64,000 nucleotides of DNA from a virus (IMGVR_UViG_3300030294_000005:1-64000); one strand, 5' to 3'. Counted from the stretch's first letter, positions 17,112-26,159 are shown. The notes: generated from the sequence alone by a model not told the origin. A program made the numbers and translations.

Positions 17112-18266
17112 GTGAACACTATAGATTATGATTTCGGTTCTACATTAGAAGAAGTTATGTTTGCTATAAAAACAAATCCAGTATCTTCTGAATTAAAAAA
17201 GCTTAAGTATGAATTAAATAAGTTTTTTAAAGATTCTGAATGTAGAGAGATAATATACACAGAAAATGTTGATAAGTTGTTTTTTGGTATGTGTGTTATT
17301 CCTATGGTAACAGGTGATGATGCAATGAAAATACTAACTTCTAATGATAAGATAAGAATACAATCATATTATCTAGAATTGGACTCTAAATTATTTTCAA
17401 TTGGATTTACTTCTAGGGAGTTAGTTGCTATATTATTACATGAGATAGGTCATGTGGTAAATACATCAGAACCAGTTGAAGATGTAAGAAGATCTATTGA
17501 TATATATCTGGATAAAAATGATACAACAATTAAATTATCAGATGCTGCTCAATATAAAGATATATTAGCATTTGCAGTAAAAGATAGTATTAGAAAGTTT
17601 ACATCATTATTTTTAATGAATGATGATGAAATAATAGCAGATGAGTTCGCAGTAAGATGTGGATATGCTGCAGATTTAGAATCAGCATATGATAGAGTTC
17701 TTAAAAATATTGGAAGAGTTAATAGAGATGTAGATAATAAACTTATGGCTCTACAATGGACATTAAGATTATATACTGATGTAAAGTTTAAAAGAATTGG
17801 ATCTATTCATGTATTACAGAGGGCGAAGAAGATTACTGCCTCCGAATTAATGAATAGAGAAATGAGTATTGTAATTAGAGCATTAAATCAAATTGATGAT
17901 GATACTTTAATACAAGAATCATTAGATATATTGAAGCGTTCAAGCGACATCTATAAGAATTTCAAATATAAAGGCATGAGATCTTTAGAAGATGATTTAT
18001 ATGAGATTCAAATAAGAGTAAAAAATGTAGATGTTGAAGATGAAGCTTTATCTGTATTAAGAGAGATAAATTCACGATTAGCTATCATAGATGATTATGT
18101 AACATCTGAAAAATTGGATGAAGCTGATATGAATAGATGGTGGCAGTTAAAGAATAAGTATTTATTATTAAGAGATGAGTTATCTAAGAAGACAACTTAT
18201 GACTCAAAATATTATGGTTTATTTGTTCAAACCCCTACTGTTAAAAGTAGATCGGCTATGATGTAA
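17112..18266 (+). CDS. HExxH zinc metallopeptidase
   Basis: A 384-residue protein starting at GTG after AAAGGAGG. It carries the zinc-protease signature LLHEIGH at about 108-114, followed about 60 residues later by DEIIADEFA, whose Glu or Asp can be the third zinc ligand as in gluzincin (M48-like) enzymes. The C-terminal half is helical and probably coiled-coil. It sits right behind the capsid gene. Possible roles are cleavage of a virion or host protein, or a structural protein with a peptidase fold. The motif is clear; substrate unknown. Confidence 0.7.
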   Translation: MNTIDYDFGSTLEEVMFAIKTNPVSSELKKLKYELNKFFKDSECREIIYTENVDKLFFGMCVIPMVTGDDAMKILTSNDKIRIQSYYLELDSKLFSIGFTSRELVAILLHEIGHVVNTSEPVEDVRRSIDIYLDKNDTTIKLSDAAQYKDILAFAVKDSIRKFTSLFLMNDDEIIADEFAVRCGYAADLESAYDRVLKNIGRVNRDVDNKLMALQWTLRLYTDVKFKRIGSIHVLQRAKKITASELMNREMSIVIRALNQIDDDTLIQESLDILKRSSDIYKNFKYKGMRSLEDDLYEIQIRVKNVDVEDEALSVLREINSRLAIIDDYVTSEKLDEADMNRWWQLKNKYLLLRDELSKKTTYDSKYYGLFVQTPTVKSRSAMM

Positions 18267-18282
18267 TTACAAAAGTTATTTT

Positions 18283-18337
18283 AATCATATATTATATTAA
18301 TGAATAAATCTGTAGTAGAATTATCTACTACAGATTT
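18283..18337 (+). promoter_or_regulatory. Phage promoter motif followed by a perfect hairpin
   Basis: The promoter motif AATCATATATTATATTAATG then AATAAA is followed at once by a 13-bp perfect stem, AAATCTGTAGTAG (18306-18318) and CTACTACAGATTT (18325-18337). The hairpin would sit at or near the 5' end of the transcript. Confidence 0.65.
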
Positions 18338-18355
18338 TATATGTTAAATTAGGAG

Positions 18356-18643
18356 ATGATTATTATAGATAAAAATATTAATGATATAGTCGACTTTGTA
18401 TCTAATCATTTAGATTCAATTGTATTTGCTGATGATTTAGTATTGGTACAATTAAAAGATAATAGTGGGTTTATTATATGTAAAAGTAGTACAAAAACTA
18501 TTTGTACAATAATGTCTAATAAAGAATATAATGAATTAATTAATTTAGTAAAATATCCATTAGAAATATCTATGATTATAATGAGTGAAGAATCAATACA
18601 TAATACTATGAAACATTGTTTAGAAGGTGATATATATGATTAA
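18356..18643 (+). CDS. Unknown small protein with odd start
   Basis: A 95-residue protein (VDFVSNHLDSIVFADDLVLV near its start) of unknown function. The only nearby ATG (18356) directly abuts TAGGAG, with no spacer. Compared with the usual local pattern AGGAGATGATTATTATG, the expected start position holds ATA (18365). Either the tight ATG or a non-standard ATT or ATA codon is used. The gene overlaps the macro-domain gene by 8 bases. Confidence 0.5.
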   Translation: MIIIDKNINDIVDFVSNHLDSIVFADDLVLVQLKDNSGFIICKSSTKTICTIMSNKEYNELINLVKYPLEISMIIMSEESIHNTMKHCLEGDIYD

Positions 18644-19079
18644 AATAATAAAAGGAAACTTATTAGAAGCTGAGGAGAATATAATAGGTCATCAGGTCAA
18701 TTGTTTTACTCTTGGTAGTGGAATAGCAAAGCAAATAATAGATAAATATCCAGAGGTTTTATTTCAATTTAAAAAAGAAGTAAAAAATAACAATATAAAT
18801 ATGCTTGGAAGATGCCAATTTATAGAGATTGGTAAAGATAAGTATATAGCAAATGTATTTGCTCAATATAGATATGGATTAGATAAGCAGTATACTAGAT
18901 ATGATTGTTTATTACGATCTTTAAGTGAATTAAAAACAGAAGCTCAGTTTTATAATTATACAATAGCATTACCATATTATATAGGTTCTGGAAGAGGAGG
19001 AGGTGATACTGATGAAATACATCAAATCATATCACAAGTATTCTGGGACTATAATGTCTCATTGTACCGTTTGAAGTAA
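18636..19079 (+). CDS. Macro-domain protein (ADP-ribose binding)
   Basis: A 147-residue protein made of a single macro domain. It opens with a beta strand and NIIGHQVNCFTLGSGIAKQI, which fits the ADP-ribose binding loop of Appr-1-p processing enzymes, and later has IALPYYIGSGRGGGDTDEIH, the second glycine-rich loop. Such domains bind or remove ADP-ribose. In a phage this could counter ADP-ribosylation-based defence or handle tRNA-splicing by-products; that is inference. ATG 18636 follows GAAGGTGA inside the end of the upstream gene. Confidence 0.75.
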   Translation: MIKIIKGNLLEAEENIIGHQVNCFTLGSGIAKQIIDKYPEVLFQFKKEVKNNNINMLGRCQFIEIGKDKYIANVFAQYRYGLDKQYTRYDCLLRSLSELKTEAQFYNYTIALPYYIGSGRGGGDTDEIHQIISQVFWDYNVSLYRLK

Positions 19080-19137
19080 TAAAATATTATATGTATAACT
19101 ATAATATAAATTAAATATATTTAGGAGGATTAAGATT

Positions 19138-19911
19138 ATGGCTTTAGGAAATTATAATAATAATAGTAATGAGAAGAAAAATTATTCACCAACGGTATAT
19201 TCATCGTATGGTATGGGTAATCCAGAATCGACTGTAGATGCAAGTTTATTTTCAGCATCGTTTTGGAACAATATGATAAAGTTATCAATATCACCAAGAA
19301 AAAAAACAGATGATACTACTGTTAAATACGATACTGATAATGCTATAGCAATTTACTTAGCACATACAAAAGCTAATATATTTTATCAAGAAATTTGCAA
19401 ATTCCAAGAAAATCCAGATTTGTATGAGAATCAAGGAGTTGCATCTGGAGAAGGCTTAATATCAATTTCTAATGGAAAAGAATATGGAATTAATTGCCCA
19501 TGTATTATAATTAGAAAGATTGATGGAGAAACTGGAGCTTGTAAAAGTTCTTATGCATATCAGATAAAACAAGATTATCATTATGGTATAAGAAACTTTG
19601 ATCAGAAAACAAATGACTTTGATAAAGTGTTTTATAATAGTATAGAAATTGAAGAATTAAAAATATTATTGAAAACTTATTATGAATCAATGTCAGGAGC
19701 TGCTGCATACTCAGTTATAGATAATTTGAAGTATGATTTCTCAAGAGTTAATACTAAACTGGAACTCATTGGAGATAAAGTTGGAGTTGATTTTACTAGA
19801 AAAGGTGGAAATGCTGGTAATGGTAAATCATCATCTTCAATATTCAATACTAAAGAACCAAGAAACTTCTCATCATCTACATTGAATGATATAGAAGATC
19901 AGATAAACTAA
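19138..19911 (+). CDS. Possible single-stranded DNA binding protein
   Basis: A 257-residue protein with strong TTAGGAGG. The core includes FSASFWNNMIKLSISP, TDNAIAIYLAHTKANIFYQE and GLISISNGKEYGI. The last 50 residues are a Gly, Ser and Asn linker ending in an acidic tip, LNDIEDQIN. A folded core plus acidic tip is the layout of phage ssDNA binding proteins, and similar proteins occur in large phages as far as I recall. It has its own terminator. Assignment is tentative. Confidence 0.5.
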   Translation: MALGNYNNNSNEKKNYSPTVYSSYGMGNPESTVDASLFSASFWNNMIKLSISPRKKTDDTTVKYDTDNAIAIYLAHTKANIFYQEICKFQENPDLYENQGVASGEGLISISNGKEYGINCPCIIIRKIDGETGACKSSYAYQIKQDYHYGIRNFDQKTNDFDKVFYNSIEIEELKILLKTYYESMSGAAAYSVIDNLKYDFSRVNTKLELIGDKVGVDFTRKGGNAGNGKSSSSIFNTKEPRNFSSSTLNDIEDQIN

Positions 19912-19922
19912 TTTAATAGTAG

Positions 19923-19960
19923 ATCAGATATGATTATACATATCTGATTTATTTTTTTTT
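19923..19960 (+). terminator. Intrinsic terminator
   Basis: A 10-bp stem, ATCAGATATG and CATATCTGAT, with a 6-base loop, followed by ten Ts with one A interruption. Confidence 0.8.
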
Positions 19961-19983
19961 ATTATAATAGGAAGTGAGGCTAA

Positions 19984-20238
19984 ATGACTGAAGACAAACT
20001 TAATATAGCTAATGATTTAGATAAAAAAATAAAAGATTTGCAGTTGTTTATAAATAAAGCTGAAAATAATTGGACTGGAAAGTTAATACAAAAATCGACA
20101 TATTGTATATTTAAAGTAGAGGCTTATGATTCGTCTATGGAAGCAGAATATTATTTAACCACAGATGAAAAGAATAAAATGATACAGGTTTTAAAAGATC
20201 GTTTAAGAGAATTAAAATTACAATTAGAAAGTTTGTAA
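19984..20238 (+). CDS. Small coiled-coil protein
   Basis: An 84-residue protein with helical ends (DLDKKIKDLQLFINKAENNW and LKDRLRELKLQLESL) around a short beta hairpin. Start ATG follows GGAAGTGAGG. The heptad-like leucine spacing suggests dimerisation. Function unknown. Confidence 0.5.
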   Translation: MTEDKLNIANDLDKKIKDLQLFINKAENNWTGKLIQKSTYCIFKVEAYDSSMEAEYYLTTDEKNKMIQVLKDRLRELKLQLESL

Positions 20239-20269
20239 TTTATTTTTTTGTTTGAAAGGATGGTTATAT

Positions 20270-20935
20270 ATGGAATATGGAAATAATATTTTAATTCCAT
20301 TTGATATGATATATGATATTGATATTGGAATTTTTAAATTAATGAAAAGTAGTTATAAGAATCCAATATATATACATGCAATGATGTTGTGCATATCTAA
20401 TAATAATTTTAAATATTTTATAATAAATTCTAAAACTTATGATCCATTAAATATATTACTAAGAGATGATTGCAAAGGTGAATCTATTGATATATTAAAT
20501 GATTTAATAGAAGAGGATTATGAAAGAATAGTAGAATTATCTGAACCTACAGATATCTTAGGATTGTTATCAGTATATTTAAAGAGTTCATTAGTTAAGA
20601 TCACTATTCTATGTACTACTGAAGAAGAAAGTAATAAAATAAAAAATACTAAGTTATTAGAGAATGCTAAAGTCATTATACAAAAAGATTATTCAAAAAT
20701 AAATATGGATGAATATGATTCTTTATTTATTAAGAAATATACTGAAGTTTTAAGATTCAAAAAGTTACAAGGAAAATCTATATTCATTGGGAATTATAAA
20801 TTTAATCAAGATGAAGAAAATACAACTAAATCTATTTATCCGCTAAAAGATATATCAATGCTAGTAGGAGACACTAATAGATTATATTTTATAGACTTAT
20901 ACACAACTGATGATACATATCCTATATATGGATAA
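20270..20935 (+). CDS. Unknown protein
   Basis: A 221-residue protein starting at ATG 20270 behind GAAAGGATGG. It looks like a mixed alpha-beta soluble fold (IHAMMLCISNNNFKYFIINS, SSLVKITILCTTEEESNKIK). No family recognised. It precedes the chaperonin gene by 35 bases and may share its transcript. Confidence 0.5.
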   Translation: MEYGNNILIPFDMIYDIDIGIFKLMKSSYKNPIYIHAMMLCISNNNFKYFIINSKTYDPLNILLRDDCKGESIDILNDLIEEDYERIVELSEPTDILGLLSVYLKSSLVKITILCTTEEESNKIKNTKLLENAKVIIQKDYSKINMDEYDSLFIKKYTEVLRFKKLQGKSIFIGNYKFNQDEENTTKSIYPLKDISMLVGDTNRLYFIDLYTTDDTYPIYG

Positions 20936-20970
20936 TATTATAAATAAATTTTAATTGGAGAGTGTTATAA

Positions 20971-22674
20971 ATGATAATATCAAACGTAGTAGCAAAAACA
21001 AAACTAAGACAAGTCCAATCTGAAACTTTAAGATTGATAAAAGAATATTTAATTACATCTTTTGGGCCAATGGCTTCTAATTCTATAATTGTTAAAGCTA
21101 CAGGTAATGCAGATGTAGTAACCCACTATTCTAAAGATGGACATACTATACTAAAAAGTATATTATTTAATGGTATAGTTGAACGAGCTGTTAGAGGAGA
21201 TTTAGAAGATTTGACTAGATATATAGTTAAAGAAGTTGGAGATGGAACAACATCTGCTATTGTATTATCATCATTAATATTTGATGAATTAATAAAAATG
21301 GAAACATCTGATTCACCATATGAAATTGTAAGAAATTTTAAAGAATGTACTGAACAAATTAAAAAAAATATTAAAAAAGAAGCACAAGTATTCGATATTG
21401 AAGCAGCATATAAAATAGCATTAATATCTACAAATGGAAATGAAACAGTTGCTGCTAATATTAAAAATATATATAAAGAATATGGTAATGATGTATTTAT
21501 TGATGTATCAACTTCTACCACAGATAAGACATATTTAAAATCATATGATGGTATGACATTAGAAAATGGATATAGTGATACAGCATTCATAAACAATTCT
21601 AAAAAAGGTGTAGCATCATTAAGAAATCCAAGAATATATGCATTTGAAGATCCTATTGATACTCCAGAAATGATAGCATTATTTAATTCTATTATAGAGC
21701 AGAATATTGTGACTCCATATGGTTCTACAGATGTAGAAGGTGCAGGGCCAATTCCTACAGTTATATTAGCACCTATGATATCTAAAGATTTAACTTCTTA
21801 TATGGATCAATTAGTTCAATTTATGTATAGATTTAAAGATGAAAATACAAGACCACCATTTTTATTAATATCAAACATCTATCAAAAAGAGCAATTTGTT
21901 GATGTTTGTAGATTATGCGGATGTAAAATGATAAAGAAATATATAAATCCAGATCAACAAGCTATTGATGTTGAAAAAGGATTAGCTCCTACATTAGATA
22001 CTATTGTTGATTTTTATGGACAAGCTGATGTTGTTGAGTCTGATGTTGTTAAAACTAAATTTATAAATCCAATGTTAATGCATGATAAGAGTAGTGGAGA
22101 ATTATCTCAAACATTTACTACATTGGTAAGTTTTTTAGAAAGTGAATTAAAGAAATCTCATGAAGAAGGACAAGATAATAAAGTAATAGGAACTTTGAAA
22201 AGAAGAATACATTCTTTAAAAGCTAATATGGTAGAATATCTTGTTGGTGGAGTTTCTACAACAGATAGAGATAGTGTTAGAGATTTAGTTGAAGATGCAG
22301 TATTAAATTGCAGATCAGCTGCTAAAAATGGTGTTGGTAGAGGTGCAAATTTTGAAGGATTAATTGCAACACAATATCTAAAAGATCAATATTATGATGA
22401 TAAAATATATGATTTAATATTTAATTCTTATGAAGAATTAGTTCGTATTTTATATAGAACTAAATATAGTGAAAAAGATACTGAAGTTAAATTAGCAACT
22501 GGTCTTAGAAATGGAATACCAATAAATTTAAGAACAGACATGTTTGAAAAAGATGTATTATGCTCAATAGATACAGATATAGTTATACTGGAAACCATAT
22601 CTAAAATAATAACTTTAATGTTTACATCTAATCAGTTTATTTGCCCAAGTCCAGCAGATAACCAATATCTATAA
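20971..22674 (+). CDS. groEL: Phage GroEL-like chaperonin (Cpn60)
   Basis: A 567-residue chaperonin of the Cpn60 family, which forms double-ring ATP-driven folding chambers. The nucleotide site is visible: SFGPMASN near 30, YSKDGHTI near 53, GDGTTSA at 90-96, and LVEDAVLNCRSAAKNGVGRG near 435, whose Asp matches the catalytic aspartate of GroEL. It lacks the Gly-Gly-Met tail. No co-chaperonin (GroES) gene is seen in the window. Phage chaperonins may fold the capsid protein; that link is inferred. Followed by a strong terminator. Confidence 0.9.
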   Translation: MIISNVVAKTKLRQVQSETLRLIKEYLITSFGPMASNSIIVKATGNADVVTHYSKDGHTILKSILFNGIVERAVRGDLEDLTRYIVKEVGDGTTSAIVLSSLIFDELIKMETSDSPYEIVRNFKECTEQIKKNIKKEAQVFDIEAAYKIALISTNGNETVAANIKNIYKEYGNDVFIDVSTSTTDKTYLKSYDGMTLENGYSDTAFINNSKKGVASLRNPRIYAFEDPIDTPEMIALFNSIIEQNIVTPYGSTDVEGAGPIPTVILAPMISKDLTSYMDQLVQFMYRFKDENTRPPFLLISNIYQKEQFVDVCRLCGCKMIKKYINPDQQAIDVEKGLAPTLDTIVDFYGQADVVESDVVKTKFINPMLMHDKSSGELSQTFTTLVSFLESELKKSHEEGQDNKVIGTLKRRIHSLKANMVEYLVGGVSTTDRDSVRDLVEDAVLNCRSAAKNGVGRGANFEGLIATQYLKDQYYDDKIYDLIFNSYEELVRILYRTKYSEKDTEVKLATGLRNGIPINLRTDMFEKDVLCSIDTDIVILETISKIITLMFTSNQFICPSPADNQYL

Positions 22675-22688
22675 ATAAATTATAAGTT

Positions 22689-22727
22689 ATAAGGAAAGCA
22701 GCTTTTGCTTTCCTTATATTTTATTTA
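22689..22727 (+). terminator. Intrinsic terminator after chaperonin
   Basis: A 12-bp stem, ATAAGGAAAGCA and TGCTTTCCTTAT, with a 5-base loop, then ATTTTATTT. Confidence 0.8.
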
Positions 22728-22796
22728 TAAATACATAAAAGTATATTTTAATTTAACTAATAACTATTCAATAATGAATTCCTAGGGGGTTTTAGT

Positions 22797-23624
22797 ATGG
22801 AAATTACATTAGATCAATACATTGTTAATCCAATGGGTATCAAGAACTCTGTTTATTCAAATAAAGAAATGTATAGACAGTTATATGTAGAAAAACTTGA
22901 TAAAATATTAGTTAGAGAGGTTGGTAACGTAAAGTATTCCCTATTCTATGATAAAGATGGATCTTATTATATATTAATGAAAATTCCGTCAGAAGTATTA
23001 AAAGATTTTTATTATGACACAGTTATAATGTTTTATACTAATGATGAGACAATAAGATTACAAAGAACATTAAAAAATTATTTTGTTAAATTCTATTCAA
23101 ATGATCCATCATTTGTATATACCTTTGCACATGCTATGCTAAAGAATGATTTATTTATAAGAGATTTAGTACCTAGGATGTCCAAAGAAGCAGTCCAAAA
23201 AGTAGCAGCTCAAAAAAATCCAAAGAGTGAAGTAGGATACGTTAAATCATTATATTTTGAATATCTTTTAATAACTAATTATAATCTTTTGCAAAAAATT
23301 AAATTTGAATCAGAAGGTAAACCTTATGATAAGAAATCATTTTTAGCATTAATTACTCATGCTGATATTAAAGTACAAGATAGACAAGTTAAAGGTGAAG
23401 AGCTAGGAAAACAGAAAAGACTAGAAAAAGAAAAAGCTAAAAGAGATAAAATTCATAATGATAATTTTAATAGAACTGTTAGTCATCGTATTAACGGCCC
23501 TAATACTAATAATGACTTAATGATAAAGAAAACAAGAACAACATCTATAATTGGTAGATCAACTATTGATCATAATATATCAATAAAGAAAACAAAAATA
23601 ACGTCTAAGATAAAGAATAAATAA
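22797..23624 (+). CDS. Unknown phage protein with basic tail
   Basis: A 275-residue protein after CTAGGGGG. The body is a compact mixed fold (LFYDKDGSYYILMKIPSEVL, YFVKFYSNDPSFVYTFAHAM). From about residue 195 it becomes a charged helix (KRLEKEKAKRDKIHND) and a basic Ser/Thr/Asn tail with two similar repeats (KKTRTTSIIGRSTIDHN, KKTKITSKIKNK). The tail suggests nucleic-acid or virion packing contact. No family name recognised. Confidence 0.5.
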   Translation: MEITLDQYIVNPMGIKNSVYSNKEMYRQLYVEKLDKILVREVGNVKYSLFYDKDGSYYILMKIPSEVLKDFYYDTVIMFYTNDETIRLQRTLKNYFVKFYSNDPSFVYTFAHAMLKNDLFIRDLVPRMSKEAVQKVAAQKNPKSEVGYVKSLYFEYLLITNYNLLQKIKFESEGKPYDKKSFLALITHADIKVQDRQVKGEELGKQKRLEKEKAKRDKIHNDNFNRTVSHRINGPNTNNDLMIKKTRTTSIIGRSTIDHNISIKKTKITSKIKNK

Positions 23625-23650
23625 TCATATATTATATAAATGTATAAAAT
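23621..23650 (+). promoter_or_regulatory. Phage promoter motif
   Basis: ATAATCATATATTATATAAA then TGTATAAAA matches the repeated motif. It overlaps the stop of the upstream gene and lies 30 bases before the next start. Confidence 0.5.
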
Positions 23651-23680
23651 ATTCTTTATGGGAAGAAGGGGTTACACACT

Positions 23681-24607
23681 ATGAAAATTATTAAGTTTGT
23701 AGAAAGGGAATTCGTTACTGTAGATGATTGGGTTCCTGAGCCAGAGGATAAGATTTTTAGACACACTAAAGATTTTGTTATTTTACCAGTATCTAAGTAT
23801 TATAATATAGATAATGATGCATTAGATTATTTTAATATTTCTAAGAAAAGATGTTATAATGAGTATAAGATGAGAGAGCATATAACCCATTATATAAATT
23901 ATTTTCTAAAATTTTATGATACTCAACAAGAACTATTCTATATATATTCTAATTTAAAGTATTTAATAAGTTTAGATGAGTATGATAAGAAAGCATTCTT
24001 TTATGATTTAGACAAATATGTATTCTCATTGTCTATGAAAATAAAGATAAATCAAATGAATAGAGATAATTATTCTCTATCTCTTAAATATAAAAATAAG
24101 AAAGATCCATGTCTACAGTATACAAACAAACATGGATATATAATGATGGAAATGAGTTTGATGATGAATTTAATAATTCCATTGCTTACTCATTTTATAT
24201 ATACTAAAAAAATTAATGATTCTAATAAATTTTTATTAGAAGCGTTTGATTTAATTATAAGCAAATTTGGAATGGACTTATACAGTAAACTATATGAAAC
24301 ATCACTTACTAATATAAATAAGAATAAAGATAAAAATCCAATATGGAATAAACAAGATATCAGAGGTATAAATACAACCACACATGCAATTGATTCTGTA
24401 GAAAATATTATTTTACAAATAATGCCAAAATATGAATATTGCCAAAATATAATAGTATTTAATTATCAGGCAATAAAAAATAATATAGGATATAGAGTTA
24501 CTACAAGTGGTTATGAATTTACATTTATTCCATTGTCATCATCTAAGAGGGATGAGGATATGAATAGTGAATTTGATAAATTTGAATCCTATTTAACTAA
24601 GGCGGAT
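23681..24607 (+). CDS. Intron-split phage protein, exon 1
   Basis: First exon (309 codons) of a conserved phage-type protein, starting at ATG after GAAGAAGGGG. Unspliced, the frame would stop 3 codons later at TAG 24614-24616. Joining base 24607 to 25206 keeps the frame and gives a 492-residue product. The end of exon 1 (SSSKRDEDMNSEFDKFESYL) is polar and charged. I do not recognise an enzyme motif; it may be a virion protein. The splice site is supported by a GGAU/GUCC P1 pairing with a U-G pair at the cut. Confidence 0.6.
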
Positions 24608-25205
24608 TTTAAGTAGTCCCATTAATGTAGTAACACATTAATGAAAACTCTTTGAATTGCTGGAATACTCTAATAGCTTAATTAACTACAACGTGATCTG
24701 TAAAGATGAGCGTGAATGTGATCGAAAGATAGAAAAAATAATTAAGATGAGGTATGATGATAGTAAATCTAACCCTTGATAACAATGAGTAACCGTAGCA
24801 GCGAAGTATATTTAATAATACATCCATATAGTAAATTTAATATCTAAAAGGAATAAAAATATGATAGCAATAAAAAATAGAGCTAGATTTACTGCTATAT
24901 CTAAAGATTATAATTTTTAATATTATTAAATATAAACGTTCAACGACTATCGAAAACTAATATACTAGTAAAGTCTAGTTAAAAATAAGGTATAGAAATA
25001 TACACGAAGTGAGTAGAGTACAGCCCAAGTGGGTAGATGCATTTTAGCCAATATAAGACATCTTTAAATGGAAGTGAAGAGTATCCTACTTATATATTAA
25101 ATATAAGGGATAATGATATAGTCTAGTCTTCTAGGGAAATCCTAGAGAAGTTCATAAGAGAACTGCATTAGAGTTGCGATCTAGTGTGAATATTCGGAAA
25201 GTCTG
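24608..25205 (+). ncRNA. Group I self-splicing intron (ORF-less)
   Basis: A group I intron of about 598 bases between two exons of one protein. Core elements can be read: P at GAATTGCTGGAATACTCT (24653 on), Q at ACCGTAGCAGCGAAG (24792-24806), with GCTG and CAGC pairing as P4, R at GTTCAACGACTATCG (24940-24955) and S at GATATAGTCTAG, with ACTA and TAGT pairing as P7. P3 can form between TTTGA and TCGAA. P10 can form between TAAGTA in the guide region and exon 2 TATTTA. It is closely similar to the minus-strand intron at 31332-32621 but carries only a remnant endonuclease ORF. Confidence 0.8.
24861..24920 (+). pseudogene. Remnant of intron-encoded HNH endonuclease
   Basis: A 19-codon ORF inside the intron reads MIAIKNRARFTAISKDYNF. 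Its end matches the C-terminus of the intact endonuclease in the other intron (RRRDAYLDISKDYNW) in the same place relative to the intron core. This is best read as what remains after deletion of the endonuclease gene. Confidence 0.7.
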
Positions 25206-25757
25206 TATTTACAAAATAAAGTAAATTGTCAAGAAACAATGAATAAGATAACTAATCATTTTGGCCCATTTGATCAAAAAGAAATAGATTTCTATATGGG
25301 ACAATTAACACAAGATGGAAAAACAATAATAAATGATTTCCAAAAGAATTTAATATTTAATCTATTCTATAAATATTTTGGAGACTCTGTTAGTATAAAA
25401 GCTATTAATAAAGAAGACTATGTTAAATTAATGATAACAGCTAAAAGAATTTTATCATCTAATAATATGGTAATATTACCCTATATAGTCAGCGGTAGAG
25501 TTAATAGACTTCCACAAAGAAAAAATATAAATAAAAAAGAATTAAATAAAATACAGAGTTCGCCATATTTTGATTACATTACTAAGAAATATAACAATCC
25601 TAAGATAGAGAAGTATATATTCTCTGTGATAGCAACGATATTGGTATCTGATTTTCAAATAATTGATTATTATGATAAAGAACTTAATGGTAAGCATATA
25701 GAAATGATACCAGATATAGTATGTGAAGAAATTCTTATGTATATAATGAGTATATAG
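25206..25757 (+). CDS. Intron-split phage protein, exon 2
   Basis: Second exon (183 residues plus stop) of the gene begun at 23681. Its frame is open from 25185, upstream of the first ATG at 25239, which has no ribosome binding site; this argues for entry by splicing. It begins YLQNKVNCQETMNKITNHFG and includes FQKNLIFNLFYKYFGD and KLMITAKRILSSNNMVILPY. Function unknown. The preceding base is G, as expected for the last base of a group I intron. Confidence 0.6.
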   Translation, partial: YLQNKVNCQETMNKITNHFGPFDQKEIDFYMGQLTQDGKTIINDFQKNLIFNLFYKYFGDSVSIKAINKEDYVKLMITAKRILSSNNMVILPYIVSGRVNRLPQRKNINKKELNKIQSSPYFDYITKKYNNPKIEKYIFSVIATILVSDFQIIDYYDKELNGKHIEMIPDIVCEEILMYIMSI

Positions 25758-25798
25758 CCTTATTGCGAGAGTATAGGTATTTATTAATTTAATTACTC

Positions 25799-25832
25799 AT
25801 CCAGATAGGACAACCTATCTGGATATTTTTTA
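25799..25832 (+). terminator. Intrinsic terminator
   Basis: An 11-bp stem, ATCCAGATAGG and CCTATCTGGAT, with an ACAA loop, then ATTTTTTATT. Confidence 0.8.
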
Positions 25833-25856
25833 TTAAGAAAGGATGATAGTGATTAT

Positions 25857-26159
25857 ATGAAAAAATTAATAATAGCAATACTATTATTAATACTAGTATT
25901 TTTTGGAGGTTATGAAGGATACTTTATTTATAGTAGATATCAAGAAAATAATTGTAGTATTAAGATTGAAACAGTTTCTGCACAAATAATTAATAGACAG
26001 CAACCTGATAAAGTTACTATAGAATATAAGGATACTATAGTTATAATTAATAATAAAGAACTATATAATCAAGACATTCATCTAATGGTAAAAATGAAAT
26101 TAAAAACATATACTCAACCTAACAAAGAAGTATATAAAAAAGAACTATCTATAAATTAA
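25857..26159 (+). CDS. Membrane-anchored or exported small protein
   Basis: A 100-residue protein whose first 25 residues (MKKLIIAILLLILVFFGGYE) are a signal anchor or signal peptide without a clear cleavage site. The rest is a short hydrophilic domain, probably outside the membrane. Spacing to the next gene is short. Role unknown. Confidence 0.55.
   Translation: MKKLIIAILLLILVFFGGYEGYFIYSRYQENNCSIKIETVSAQIINRQQPDKVTIEYKDTIVIINNKELYNQDIHLMVKMKLKTYTQPNKEVYKKELSIN

Noticed and set aside
21126-21596. 156-codon minus-strand ORF opposite the chaperonin
   Set aside because: Antisense shadow of a conserved gene with no ribosome binding site.
22722-22745. T4-like late promoter TATAAATA upstream of 22797 (also near 29125)
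   Set aside because: In such AT-rich DNA the 8-mer is expected by chance, and too few structural genes carry it to support a second promoter class.
25239-25757. Exon 2 of the intron-split gene as an independent gene starting at ATG 25239
   Set aside because: No ribosome binding site, frame open well upstream of the ATG, and a complete group I intron core lies directly before it.
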